Assembly: GCA_022843845.1 (NCBI GenBank)
Contig: JALHMW010000033.1
Span: 1 to 50,220, forward strand
Length of the DNA: 50,220 nt
DNA from: Archangium sp.
Lineage (GTDB): Bacteria > Myxococcota > Myxococcia > Myxococcales > Myxococcaceae
Direction: 5' to 3'
In this document: piece by piece, positions 35,699 through 44,134 of the stretch
How the letters are laid out: every line of letters begins with the position of its first letter
How positions within the stretch are numbered: the stretch's first letter is position 1
Notes under the pieces: generated by a model
Database searches by the model: none
Told to the model about the DNA's origin: nothing
The model's input: the letters and a program-made list of their open reading frames with translations, nothing else
Position numbers and translations under genes: made by a program

Positions 35699-37456
35699 AT
35701 GAAATCCTTTTCGCGCCTGTCGCTCCTCTCGCTCTGTCTGACCGCCGTCCTCGCCACCGCGCAGGACGAAGTCGAGGTCGCTGGCCCCAAGTCCACCGCG
35801 GCGACCGAGAGCGCCGGCGGCGGTCGCAAGCCCATCACCAAGGGTGACCGCGAGTCGGCCATCAAGGCCGCCGCCGAGGCGAAGAAGGCCGAAGAAGAGG
35901 CCGCCAAGAAGGCCGCTGAAGAGCAGAAGAAGGCCGATGAGGAGGCCGCGAAGAAGGCCGCGTTCGAGACCGACGCCCGCAAGAAGGCCGAAGAGCAGGC
36001 CCGCGCCGCCGCCGAAGCCGAGCAGAAGCGCCTGAAGGCCGAGGCCGACGCCGCCGAGGCGAAGAAGAAGGCCGAAGAGGACAAGAAGCTCAAGGCCGAG
36101 CAGGAGAAGCAGCGCCTCGAGGACGAGAAGAAGAAGCTCGAAGAAGAGAAGAAGAAGCTCGCCGAAGACGAGAAGAAGCGGAAGGAAGACGAGAAGCGCG
36201 CCGCCGAAGAGAAGAAGAAGGCCGACGCCGAAGAGAAGAAGCGCCTCGCCGCCGAAGAGAAGGCGAAGAAGGAAGAAGAGAAGAAGCTCGCCGAAGAGAA
36301 GAAGCGTGACGACGAGCTCGAGAAGAAGCGCCTCGAGATCGAGAAGGTCCGCACCGAGCTCGAGATGAAGAAGGCCGACTCCGAGACCAAGCGCCTCAAG
36401 GAAGAGCAGGCGAAGCTCGAGGCCGAAGAGAAGAAGAAGAAGGCCGAAGACGAGAAGAAGAAGGCCGAAGAGGACGCGCGCCTCGCCGCCGAAGAGAAGA
36501 AGAAGAAGGACGAGGAGTTCAAGAACTCCGCCGCCGAAAAGAAGCGCGTCGCCGACGAAGAGAAGAAGGCCGCCGCCGAGAAGAAGAAGGCCGAGCTCGA
36601 AGAGAAGAAGCGCGTCGCGGAAGAAGAGAAGGCGAAGAAGAAGGCCGAGGCCGAAGAGAAGGCCCGCCTCGCCGCCGAGGAGAAGAAGCGCAAGGAAGAC
36701 GACCGGAAGGCAGAGGCCGAAGCGAAGAAGCGGGCTGCCGAAGACGCGAAGAACCAGAAGGACGCCGAGAAGAACGCCGCGATCGAGGCCAAACGTCTCG
36801 AAGCCGAAGCGAAGAAGCTCGAGGAGGAGCAGAAGAAGGAAGCCGCCCGCCTCGCCGCCGAGTCCGCGAAGCAGCAGCAGGCCTCGGAGCCCGGCCGCCG
36901 CGTCGTTCGCCCCGGCGAGACGCCGCCGCCCAGCACGACCGTCGCGACGACGACGACGACGACCACCACCACCACGTCGAACACCCAGCCCCAGCCGTAC
37001 GGCTCGAACACGGCTCCCGCCAACACCGCGCCGCCGGCCGCGACCGCCTCGAAGGGCCAGGCGCCCAACGCGTACCTCGGTGGCAAGGCCGCCGTCGGCG
37101 CGCTGATTCCCGCCCGCTCGCTCGACGAGGCGAAGACCGACCCGCGCTTCTCGGCGGCCGGCCTCGTGGAAGACGCCCGCGTGAAGGTCATCTCGCTGAC
37201 CGACAAGTTCCCGTACTACGGCATCGCCACCAACGGCTGCGGCTCGGGCAAGAGCTTCGTGATGTCGGAGCTCATCTCGCCCTTCGATGGCCTGCCCGCC
37301 GGCATTCCGGTGGTGTTGCGCATCGAGGACCCGACGCTCGGGCCTGCCCGCGCCGGCTCGAACCTGGCGTTCTCGGGCCTGCGCCGCGCTGGCAAGGCTC
37401 CAGACGGCACGTTTGTCTACTGCGGCAAGGGCACCGCCTTCCCCGTTCGTCGGTAG
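35699..37456 (+). CDS. Exported protein with a very long single alpha helix
   Basis: The ATG at 35699 starts a Sec signal peptide (LSLLSLCLTAVLATAQ, cleavage after ATA). From about residue 50 to 393 the sequence is almost only Glu, Lys, Ala, Arg, Asp and Leu, with i to i+4 Glu-Lys/Arg spacing. That fits a stable single alpha helix, about 51 nm at 0.15 nm per residue. A Pro/Thr linker (394-456) leads to a C-terminal domain of about 130 residues with two Cys (NGCGSGKS and YCGKG). The layout recalls TolA but without a membrane anchor. tatB follows after 35 bp on the same strand, so joint transcription is likely. A role with the Tat system is only inferred from position. Confidence 0.85.
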   Translation: MKSFSRLSLLSLCLTAVLATAQDEVEVAGPKSTAATESAGGGRKPITKGDRESAIKAAAEAKKAEEEAAKKAAEEQKKADEEAAKKAAFETDARKKAEEQARAAAEAEQKRLKAEADAAEAKKKAEEDKKLKAEQEKQRLEDEKKKLEEEKKKLAEDEKKRKEDEKRAAEEKKKADAEEKKRLAAEEKAKKEEEKKLAEEKKRDDELEKKRLEIEKVRTELEMKKADSETKRLKEEQAKLEAEEKKKKAEDEKKKAEEDARLAAEEKKKKDEEFKNSAAEKKRVADEEKKAAAEKKKAELEEKKRVAEEEKAKKKAEAEEKARLAAEEKKRKEDDRKAEAEAKKRAAEDAKNQKDAEKNAAIEAKRLEAEAKKLEEEQKKEAARLAAESAKQQQASEPGRRVVRPGETPPPSTTVATTTTTTTTTTSNTQPQPYGSNTAPANTAPPAATASKGQAPNAYLGGKAAVGALIPARSLDEAKTDPRFSAAGLVEDARVKVISLTDKFPYYGIATNGCGSGKSFVMSELISPFDGLPAGIPVVLRIEDPTLGPARAGSNLAFSGLRRAGKAPDGTFVYCGKGTAFPVRR

Positions 37457-37491
37457 CCCAAAGGCAGCTGACCGGTTACAACCGGCCCGCA

Positions 37492-37950
37492 ATGCTGAAC
37501 ATCGGCACGGGCGAGATCATCTTCATTGCGGTCGCGGCCCTGCTCATCCTGGGGCCGACGAAGCTGCCTGAGTTCGCTCGAACCATCGGCAAGCTCGTGC
37601 GCGACTTCCGCAGGCAGACCGATGACGTGCGCAACGTCGTCGAGCGCGAGTTCTACAAGATGGACCAGCAGCTCCAGGAGCCGCCTGCGCCGCTGCCTCA
37701 GGCTGCCCCCGATGCCATCGCGCACGGCGCCCACGATGCGCTGGAGGCCGGCGACCACCACGCCGGCGAGCTCCCCTCAGACGCACTGCCTTCTGCCGAT
37801 GCCGACCTGTCGCAGGTGATGAAGGGCGCACCAACGGGTGAGCCGATCGTCCCCGCCCCGGCCGAGCCGGTCGCTGCGGCCTCGAGCCCCGCTCCGATCG
37901 AGCCGGCAGCGCCGACGACCGAACCCGCTTCCGAGAAGGTCACCAGCTGA
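37492..37950 (+). CDS. tatB: Twin-arginine translocase subunit TatB
   Basis: TatB forms the receptor complex with TatC for folded twin-arginine substrates. The 152-residue protein starts NIGTGEIIFIAVAALLILGP, a single membrane span with the Gly-Pro hinge. TKLPEFARTIGKLVRDFRRQ follows as the amphipathic helix. The long C-terminal tail is Ala/Pro-rich and probably disordered. TatA and TatB are hard to separate by sequence; the LGP hinge and direct adjacency to tatC favour TatB. No separate tatA is in the window. tatC starts 1 bp after its stop. Confidence 0.88.
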   Translation: MLNIGTGEIIFIAVAALLILGPTKLPEFARTIGKLVRDFRRQTDDVRNVVEREFYKMDQQLQEPPAPLPQAAPDAIAHGAHDALEAGDHHAGELPSDALPSADADLSQVMKGAPTGEPIVPAPAEPVAAASSPAPIEPAAPTTEPASEKVTS

Positions 37951-37951
37951 C

Positions 37952-39199
37952 ATGTCTGCGGACGCCGTGACCCCCGACGAATACAAGATGAGCCTGTTCG
38001 AGCACCTCGCGGAGCTCCGAACGCGCCTGCTCCGCGTCGTCATCGCCGTCGTCGTCCTGGGCGCCGGGTCGCTCGCCTTCGCGCGTGAGATCTACGGGTT
38101 CCTGATGCGGCCAGTGCTGATGTCGCTGCCGTCGCAGTCGGCGCAGCTCATCTACACCTCGGCCATCGAAGAGCTGAACGTGCTGATGAAGATCGGCCTC
38201 TACGCTGGGGTGTTCCTCAGCACGCCGGTGTTGCTGTGGCAGATCTGGGGCTTCATCGCGCCGGGCCTGTACGACACAGAGAAGAAGATGGCGGGCCCGT
38301 TCATCGTCTTCGGCACGCTGGCCTTCGTGGCGGGCGCGGCCTTCTGCTACTTCGTGCTGCTGCCGCAGATGTTCGGGTTTCTGCTCCAGCGCGAAGACGT
38401 CACCGTCATCACGCAGCGCCTCGACACTGCGAAGCTGCGCGAGCAGGACGCCCTGCGCTACCTCTCGCTCGGAGATCTCGACCACGCGGGCGCGCTGGCG
38501 CGAACCGCCATCGCCGATCTCGAGGCCGCGGGCGCCGGGCGCATCACCGACGACGCCAACGGCCTCTCCCTGCTGCCCAAGCGCAGCGTCGACGTGATGA
38601 ACCGGCTCGAAGGGCTCGGCCGTCTCGTCGACGCGACCCGCAACGGCTTCGGAGACGCGGCCCGCCCGGTGCTCTCGCAAGTCATGGCCAAGCGCCTCGA
38701 GGCCATCGCCGCCTATGGGCTTGGTGACTTCGACAAGGCGCAGTCGCTCGCAGACGAGGGCGCGGCGCTGCTGGCCGGGGTCTCCACCATCCGCGCGAAC
38801 GACTTCGGTGAGCTGTGGCGGCTCGAGCGCACCGTCAGCGTCGGCGTCGCGAACGTCGAGAGCATGAACTGGACGAAGCCGATGCTGTCGATGAGCGAGC
38901 AGCTGTCACTGGTGCTGGTGCTCGAGCTCGCCTTCGGCCTCATCTTCGAGCTGCCGTTGGTGATGATGGTGCTCGGCATGGTGGGCCTGGTGAAGTCGAG
39001 CTTCCTCTTCAAGTACCAGCGGCACGCCCTCGTGGTGTGTCTGGTGGCCGCGGCCATCCTCACGCCGACCGGCGACGCGGTGAACCTGGCGCTGATGGCT
39101 GGCCCGATGCTGCTTTGTTACGAGCTGGGTGTGGTGCTGGTGTGGATCGTCGAGAAGCGCCGCAAAGCGCCCGTCGATCCGAATGCTCCAGCGGCCTAA
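37952..39199 (+). CDS. tatC: TatC with a large periplasmic insertion
   Basis: TatC is the multispanning Tat receptor. Its landmarks are present: FEHLAELRTRL with Glu21 (E. coli Glu15), LYDTEKK with Glu110 (E. coli Glu103), TM4 FELPL with Glu333 (E. coli Glu170) and LTPTGD before TM6. The product has 415 residues instead of about 250. The extra part is residues about 147-312 (38390-38887), between TM3 and TM4, in the second periplasmic loop, usually a dozen residues. It is helical and hydrophilic with TPR-like units RYLSLGDLDHAGALARTAI and AIAAYGLGDFDKAQSLADEG. Codon use inside it matches the flanks, so it is not a recent insertion. The stop overlaps that of the convergent DUF2378 gene. Confidence 0.93.
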   Translation: MSADAVTPDEYKMSLFEHLAELRTRLLRVVIAVVVLGAGSLAFAREIYGFLMRPVLMSLPSQSAQLIYTSAIEELNVLMKIGLYAGVFLSTPVLLWQIWGFIAPGLYDTEKKMAGPFIVFGTLAFVAGAAFCYFVLLPQMFGFLLQREDVTVITQRLDTAKLREQDALRYLSLGDLDHAGALARTAIADLEAAGAGRITDDANGLSLLPKRSVDVMNRLEGLGRLVDATRNGFGDAARPVLSQVMAKRLEAIAAYGLGDFDKAQSLADEGAALLAGVSTIRANDFGELWRLERTVSVGVANVESMNWTKPMLSMSEQLSLVLVLELAFGLIFELPLVMMVLGMVGLVKSSFLFKYQRHALVVCLVAAAILTPTGDAVNLALMAGPMLLCYELGVVLVWIVEKRRKAPVDPNAPAA

Positions 39200-39729
39200 T
39201 CCCAGCGGGAGCGGTAGGTCGCGTGGGTGTTGGTCAGGCCCGTCAGCTCGACCTTCACGTTCTTCGCGCCCGCGACGCTCAGCGCCTTCTCGAAGAACCC
39301 CGGGTAGCGGTGCGGGAAGACGACCTCGTTCATCGTCAGCTCCCAATCTCGCGGGCCGTGCACCACGTACGAGGTGTCGAGGAAGTTGGTGGCGGTGCGG
39401 AAGCTGCGGGTCGCGCGCTGAATGCTGCGCTCGGGGCCGATGATGCGCATCATCGCGTACATCGCCTTGCCGACGAGCGTGTCGCCGTAGACCTCGACGA
39501 GGCGCACGCCGAAGTGGTTCTGCTTCTGCTCCGGGGTGAGTGATGGGTCGAAGCGGCTCATCGCCAGCTCGACGCCGGCGTACCAGGTCTCGACAGGGTA
39601 CGCGGGGAGCAGCTTGTCGAAGTCGATGCCCAGCGCGCGCACGCGCTCCATCGTCGGCGCGTCGATCGGCCTCAAGATCTTCTCGAGGCTCTGCATCAGT
39701 GACGAGAAGGCGACCCGCGGCTCGGCCAT
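39196..39729 (-). CDS. DUF2378 family protein (myxobacterial)
   Basis: A 177-residue soluble protein of the DUF2378 (TIGR02265) family, known as a large paralogous set in Myxococcales. Typical features are the N-terminal SSLMQSLEKILRP, the middle LLPAYPVETWYAGVELAM, TLVGKAMYAMM and the C-terminal GFFEKALSVAG segment. Members have been suspected to be sensory or regulatory domains; no function is established. It lies 16 bp downstream of kdsD on the same strand. Its TAG shares two bases with the tatC TAA on the other strand. Confidence 0.9.
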   Translation of the reverse strand: MAEPRVAFSSLMQSLEKILRPIDAPTMERVRALGIDFDKLLPAYPVETWYAGVELAMSRFDPSLTPEQKQNHFGVRLVEVYGDTLVGKAMYAMMRIIGPERSIQRATRSFRTATNFLDTSYVVHGPRDWELTMNEVVFPHRYPGFFEKALSVAGAKNVKVELTGLTNTHATYRSRWD

Positions 39730-39745
39730 GGCGGGTTTCTACCGT

Positions 39746-40750
39746 TCACACCACGCGAGCGGCCAGCAGGTCCTGCACGTCGACGAGCCCGACCGGGCGG
39801 CCATGCGAATCGACGACGGGGAGCTGATCGACCTTCGTCTCGCGCATGATCGTCGCGGCCGTGAGCACGAGCTCGTTCGGGCCGATGGTGCGCGGGCGCT
39901 TCGCCATCACGCTCGCGACGGTGCCCTTGAGATCGACGGCGCCTTGCTCCGCGAGCCGGCGGAAGTCGCCGTCGGTGAAGATGCCCACCAGCTTGCCGGA
40001 GCGATCGACGACGTTGGTCGCGCCCGGCCGCCCTGGCGTGTTCGTCATCACGACCAGTGCCTGCGACAGGCTCGCCGAGTCACGCACCAGCGGGTTCGCG
40101 GTCCCTTCGCGCATCACCTCGCTCACCTTGAGCACGCTCCGGCCGAGCTTCCCGCCAGGGTGGAACCGCGCGTAGCCCTCGGGCGTCAGCTCGCGCCGCC
40201 ACGCCAGCGTCATCGCCAGCGCGTCTGACAACGCGTGGAGCGCCGCCGAGCTCGCCGTCGGCACCAGCCCGATGGGACACGCTTCGTCGATGGCGCCGAT
40301 GTCGAGGACCACGTCGCTGCCGCGCGCGAGGGGAGACTTTGGATCCGACGTCAGCGCGACGACCTTCACCCGCTGGCGTTTGAGCGGCACGAGGAGGCGC
40401 AGGATCTCTTCCGTGGTGCCGGAGTTCGAGAGCGCGATGACGACGTCGCCACGAACGACGCGGCCGAGATCTCCGTGCGCTGCTTCGGCCGGGTGCAGGT
40501 ACAGCGACGCGACGCCCGTCGAGGCGAGCGTGGCCGACAGCTTCTGGGCGATGAAGCCCGGCTTGCCGATGCCCGTGGTGATGATGCGGCCTTTGCACGC
40601 GTGCAGCAGCTCGATGGCGTCGATGAAGGTGCCGTCGAGGCGCGTCGACAACGAGGTGATGGCGCCCGCTTCCGCCGTCAGCACGGTGCGCGCCCAGGCC
40701 AGCTGGGCCTTCGCGGTCGAGCGCCCGATTTTCCCCGAAGAAGTCGCCAT
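39746..40750 (-). CDS. kdsD: Arabinose-5-phosphate isomerase KdsD
   Basis: KdsD converts ribulose-5-phosphate to arabinose-5-phosphate, the first step of Kdo synthesis for lipopolysaccharide. The 334-residue product has an N-terminal SIS domain with GIGKPGFIAQKLSATLASTG, HPAEAAHGDLGR and ALSNSGTTEE. Two C-terminal CBS domains (about 210-330) follow. FHPGGKLGR between the domains is typical of KdsD. Length is normal. It is transcribed toward DUF2378 and divergently from the membrane glycosyltransferase. The 101-bp divergent gap holds an 11-bp perfect palindrome, CCCGA-T-TCGGG (40795-40805). Confidence 0.95.
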   Translation of the reverse strand: MATSSGKIGRSTAKAQLAWARTVLTAEAGAITSLSTRLDGTFIDAIELLHACKGRIITTGIGKPGFIAQKLSATLASTGVASLYLHPAEAAHGDLGRVVRGDVVIALSNSGTTEEILRLLVPLKRQRVKVVALTSDPKSPLARGSDVVLDIGAIDEACPIGLVPTASSAALHALSDALAMTLAWRRELTPEGYARFHPGGKLGRSVLKVSEVMREGTANPLVRDSASLSQALVVMTNTPGRPGATNVVDRSGKLVGIFTDGDFRRLAEQGAVDLKGTVASVMAKRPRTIGPNELVLTAATIMRETKVDQLPVVDSHGRPVGLVDVQDLLAARVV

Positions 40751-40851
40751 CGCCTGCGGCTCTACACCGCCCGGCGCGCGAGGTGATCCAGATTCCCGAT
40801 TCGGGGTTCCCGGTGTAGGACCTGCGCCGCCGCTTTTCTCTGGAGCAGACC

Positions 40852-43158
40852 GTGTCGACAGACGCCGTGAAGGAACCAGACACCCTCACCGAAGCCCTGC
40901 TGGGCAAAGAGCTGTTGAACATGCCGATGCTGGCAAAGTTCAAGGCCTGGCCGGTGGAGTACCGCACCACGCTGGTGGCCGCGTTGATGGCCTCGCTCGT
41001 GTTGTTGCCGTACCTCGGCGCCGTCGGCCTCTGGGACCCATGGGAGACGCACTACGGCGAAGTCGCCCGCGAGATGGTGCAGCGCAACGACTACGTGCAC
41101 CCGTTCTGGGAGAACGCGTGGTTCTTCTCGAAGCCGGCCTTCACCATGTGGATGATGGCGCTCGGCCTGCAGGCGGCTGACGGTGGGCCGATCGTCGGCG
41201 TAATACTCGGCGGCCTGTTCCTCGGGCTCGGGCTCGCGCTGTTTTTCGGCCGCATCGGCAAGGCGTCACACCTGAAGGAGTTCTGGGGCGCGGCGTTCTC
41301 GATCCCCGGGCTGTTCCTGTTGGTTCTCGGGTTGTGGGGCCTGGTCGCGACCAGCCCGTGGAAGTTCGCGGGCGTCTCGGGCGGAGACGGCGCGATGCCG
41401 CTCTTCACCGAGTGGGGCTTCCGGCTGCCGTTCACTGGCTTCTCGATTGTCGCCATCTCGCTCCTCACCTACGCCATCACCCGCACGGTGAGTGCGCGCG
41501 CCGGCCTGGCCACGGCGGTCGTGCTGCTGACGATGCCGCTGTACTTCCTCATCTCGCGTCAGGCCGTCACCGACACGCCGTTCATCAGCGCGCTGATCGC
41601 CGGCATGGCCTGCACCATCGTCGGCCTGTTGGATCGCACCTCGAAGTACCGCAGCGAGTTCTGGTACGCCGCCTACGCGCTGTTCGGCGTCTCGACGCTG
41701 GCGAAGGGCCTGCTCGGCTTCGGCATTCCGATGGTCGTGATGATCGTCCTCGCGCTCGTCTGGCTGGCGTGGGCGCCTGAAGGCACGCCGGAGCACTTCA
41801 AGCTCAAGGCACACGTCGAGTGGGCCTCGAAGTACGCGATGAAGCCGCTGGGCATGGCGCTCGCGGCGGGCGCGGTGGTGGGCCTCGTCGCCTCGAACCT
41901 CGGCCAGTCCTGGGGCACCGTCTTCATGGCGGTCCCGATTCGCGAGAACAACCAGCCGATGCTCACCGCGCCGCAGTGGCTCGGCATCATGTGGGGCTCG
42001 CTGGCGTTCTGGGCCGTCGCCACGGTGCTCATCGGTCAGGAGCTCAAGAAGGTCACCGAGCGCCCGCCCGCGCTGTTCGCGCTGATGTGGGAGATGCGGC
42101 TGGGCACTGGCCTGTTGCTGTTCGTGGCGGTCGCGGTGCCCTGGTACTACCGCATGTTCACCTTCGGCTCGGTGGACGACGAAGGGAAGCTGTTCTGGTT
42201 CCGCTTCATCATTCACGACCACTTCGCGCGCCTGGGCTCGGGCGTGCACACCACGACGCCTGGCGGTGACTTCACGTACTTCATCCTCCAGGGTGGCTAC
42301 GCGTCGTTCCCGTGGGTCCTCCTGATCCCCGGAGCGTTCGCCGTCGTCGGCCGGCTCAAGCTGCGCGGCGCGGGCACGGCCGATCTCGTCGGCCTCATCG
42401 GGGTGCTCTGGTTCGCGGTGGCGTGGGGGCTCATCGGCCTGTCAGCGACCAAGTTCCACCACTACGTCCTGCCCATGTTGCCGCCGATCGCGATCCTCAT
42501 CGGCATGTTCATCGACAAGGTCTGGGAAGAGGGCATCGAGCAGCACGCGATGGTGTTGTTGCTCGGCATTCCGTTCGCGCTCCTCGTGGGCAAGGACCTG
42601 GCGACCACGCCCAAGAACTTCACCGATCTCTTCGTCTACAACTACGACCGTCCGTACCCGCAGTTCATCATGGACAAGCCGGTGTTCGGCCAGACGCCGC
42701 TCAAGACGATGATGGGCATCGGCTTTCTCCTCGGTGGTGCCGCAGCAGGGCTCTTCGCGTACTGGCGCTCGAAGGCGTCGATGTTCACGGCTGGCCTGGC
42801 GACCGCGCTGGTGTTCGCCCTCTGGTTCAACTGGGGCCACTGGGTCGACCTCTCGCACCACTGGACGCAGCGCGATCAGTTCTGGCGCTACTACACGAAC
42901 CGTCGCCCCGGAGAGCCGATGGCCTCGTTCCTGATGAACTGGCGCGGCGAGACCTTCTATTCGCGCAATCAGGTGAAGCAGATCAAAGACAACGCGAACG
43001 TCGGGCTCTTCAACTACGTGCAGCAGCCCGGCCGGGAGTGGGCGCTCGTGGAGCACGCGCGCCTCGGCATTCTCAAGGGCGCCATCGGGCCCGACAAGAA
43101 CGTCACCGTCATCGACAAGGACCTGAACAACAAGTTCGTCCTCGTCACCATCGAGTGA
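40852..43158 (+). CDS. GT39-type membrane glycosyltransferase (ArnT/PMT-like)
   Basis: A 768-residue polytopic protein. The first periplasmic loop has LWDPWETHYGEVAREMVQRN with the acidic pair characteristic of GT39/GT83 catalysis, then ENAWFFSKPAFTMWMMALG (the xKPP-like site). About 14 membrane segments follow, then a soluble C-terminal domain of about 120 residues. Such enzymes transfer a sugar from an undecaprenyl or dolichyl carrier to lipid A, protein or glycan outside the cytoplasmic membrane. Extra membrane length between TM2 and TM4 (GVILGGLFLGLGLALFFGRI) is beyond the usual ArnT size. The GTG at 40852 follows TGGAG. Proximity to kdsD hints at envelope glycan work. Confidence 0.85.
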   Translation: MSTDAVKEPDTLTEALLGKELLNMPMLAKFKAWPVEYRTTLVAALMASLVLLPYLGAVGLWDPWETHYGEVAREMVQRNDYVHPFWENAWFFSKPAFTMWMMALGLQAADGGPIVGVILGGLFLGLGLALFFGRIGKASHLKEFWGAAFSIPGLFLLVLGLWGLVATSPWKFAGVSGGDGAMPLFTEWGFRLPFTGFSIVAISLLTYAITRTVSARAGLATAVVLLTMPLYFLISRQAVTDTPFISALIAGMACTIVGLLDRTSKYRSEFWYAAYALFGVSTLAKGLLGFGIPMVVMIVLALVWLAWAPEGTPEHFKLKAHVEWASKYAMKPLGMALAAGAVVGLVASNLGQSWGTVFMAVPIRENNQPMLTAPQWLGIMWGSLAFWAVATVLIGQELKKVTERPPALFALMWEMRLGTGLLLFVAVAVPWYYRMFTFGSVDDEGKLFWFRFIIHDHFARLGSGVHTTTPGGDFTYFILQGGYASFPWVLLIPGAFAVVGRLKLRGAGTADLVGLIGVLWFAVAWGLIGLSATKFHHYVLPMLPPIAILIGMFIDKVWEEGIEQHAMVLLLGIPFALLVGKDLATTPKNFTDLFVYNYDRPYPQFIMDKPVFGQTPLKTMMGIGFLLGGAAAGLFAYWRSKASMFTAGLATALVFALWFNWGHWVDLSHHWTQRDQFWRYYTNRRPGEPMASFLMNWRGETFYSRNQVKQIKDNANVGLFNYVQQPGREWALVEHARLGILKGAIGPDKNVTVIDKDLNNKFVLVTIE

Positions 43159-43198
43159 CGGGAATCGGGCCGCCTCGACGGCGGTTCGAACGGACCAC

Positions 43199-44134
43199 AT
43201 GCAGGGCATTCGCGTCGAAGGACTCAAGAAGTGCTTCGGCGCGCGCACCGCGGTCGAGGGGCTGACGTTCGACGTCGCGCCGGGCGAGGTGTTCGGGCTG
43301 CTCGGCCCCAACGGCGCAGGCAAGACGACGACGGTGCGCATGCTGACGGGGCTGCTGACGCCCACCGAAGGCCGAGCGACGATCTGCGGCGTGGAGCTCC
43401 CGCTCCGCTCGGACGACGAGGGCGTGAAGTTGCGGCGCCAGGTGGGCCTGCTGACCGAGCAACCCGGGCTCTACGATCGGCTGAGCGCGCGCGAGAACCT
43501 CGAGTTCTTCATGCGGCTCAACGAGGTCGACGAGCCGAAGGCGTGGAAGCTGGCCACCTCGCTGCTGGAGCGCTTCGACCTGGCGGGCCGTGAAGACGAG
43601 CCGGTGGGCGGGTTCTCGAAGGGCATGCGCCAGAAGCTGGCCATCGTGCGCGCGCTGGTGCACTCGCCCGAGGTGGTGTTCCTCGACGAGCCGACGTCGG
43701 GGCTCGACCCGCAGTCGGGGCGCGTCGTTCGTGACGCCATCGCCGAGCTCGCGCGCGAGGGCCGCACGATGGTGCTGTGCAGTCACAACCTGCACGAGGT
43801 CGAGCGGCTGTGTTCTCGCGTCGCGGTCATCAAGAACAGGCTCCGAACCGTCGCGAGCCTCGTCGAGCTGCGCAAAGAGGGCCTCGCGCTCGATCTGATG
43901 GTCGATGGAGATGCCGCGGCGTGGGTGCCCGCGCTGGCGAAGCTCCCGTTCACGGTGGGCCACCACGTCGAAGGGAGCCGGCTGCGCGTGTTGCTCGACA
44001 AAGAGGAGCAGTCGCCCGACGTCATCGCTTGCGTCGTCTCGGCTGGAGCGCGAGTGCACTCCGCCCAACGTGCGGCGCGCCCGCTCGAAGAGGCGTACCT
44101 CGAGCTGGTGCGTGAAGACGCGGAGGCGGCGTGA
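43199..44134 (+). CDS. ABC transporter ATP-binding protein
   Basis: A 311-residue ABC-2 exporter ATPase. Walker A is GPNGAGKTT (36-44), the signature FSKGMRQK (a LSGGQ variant seen in NatA/CcmA-like proteins), Walker B VVFLDEPTSGLDP and the H-loop LCSHNLHEVE. A C-terminal regulatory tail of about 80 residues follows. It pairs with the permease whose GTG overlaps its stop. The substrate is not evident. Confidence 0.93.
   Translation: MQGIRVEGLKKCFGARTAVEGLTFDVAPGEVFGLLGPNGAGKTTTVRMLTGLLTPTEGRATICGVELPLRSDDEGVKLRRQVGLLTEQPGLYDRLSARENLEFFMRLNEVDEPKAWKLATSLLERFDLAGREDEPVGGFSKGMRQKLAIVRALVHSPEVVFLDEPTSGLDPQSGRVVRDAIAELAREGRTMVLCSHNLHEVERLCSRVAVIKNRLRTVASLVELRKEGLALDLMVDGDAAAWVPALAKLPFTVGHHVEGSRLRVLLDKEEQSPDVIACVVSAGARVHSAQRAARPLEEAYLELVREDAEAA

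Noticed and set aside
37472..37485. Palindrome CCGGTT-AC-AACCGG just before tatB
   Set aside because: It could be an operator, but it is short, has no promoter elements beside it and lies in a tight operon gap; chance cannot be excluded.
35636..37492. Long minus-strand Leu/Gly-rich frame opposite the helix protein
   Set aside because: Mirror of Lys/Glu codons (read as Leu/Phe). No start context; the sense gene has a signal peptide and operon position.
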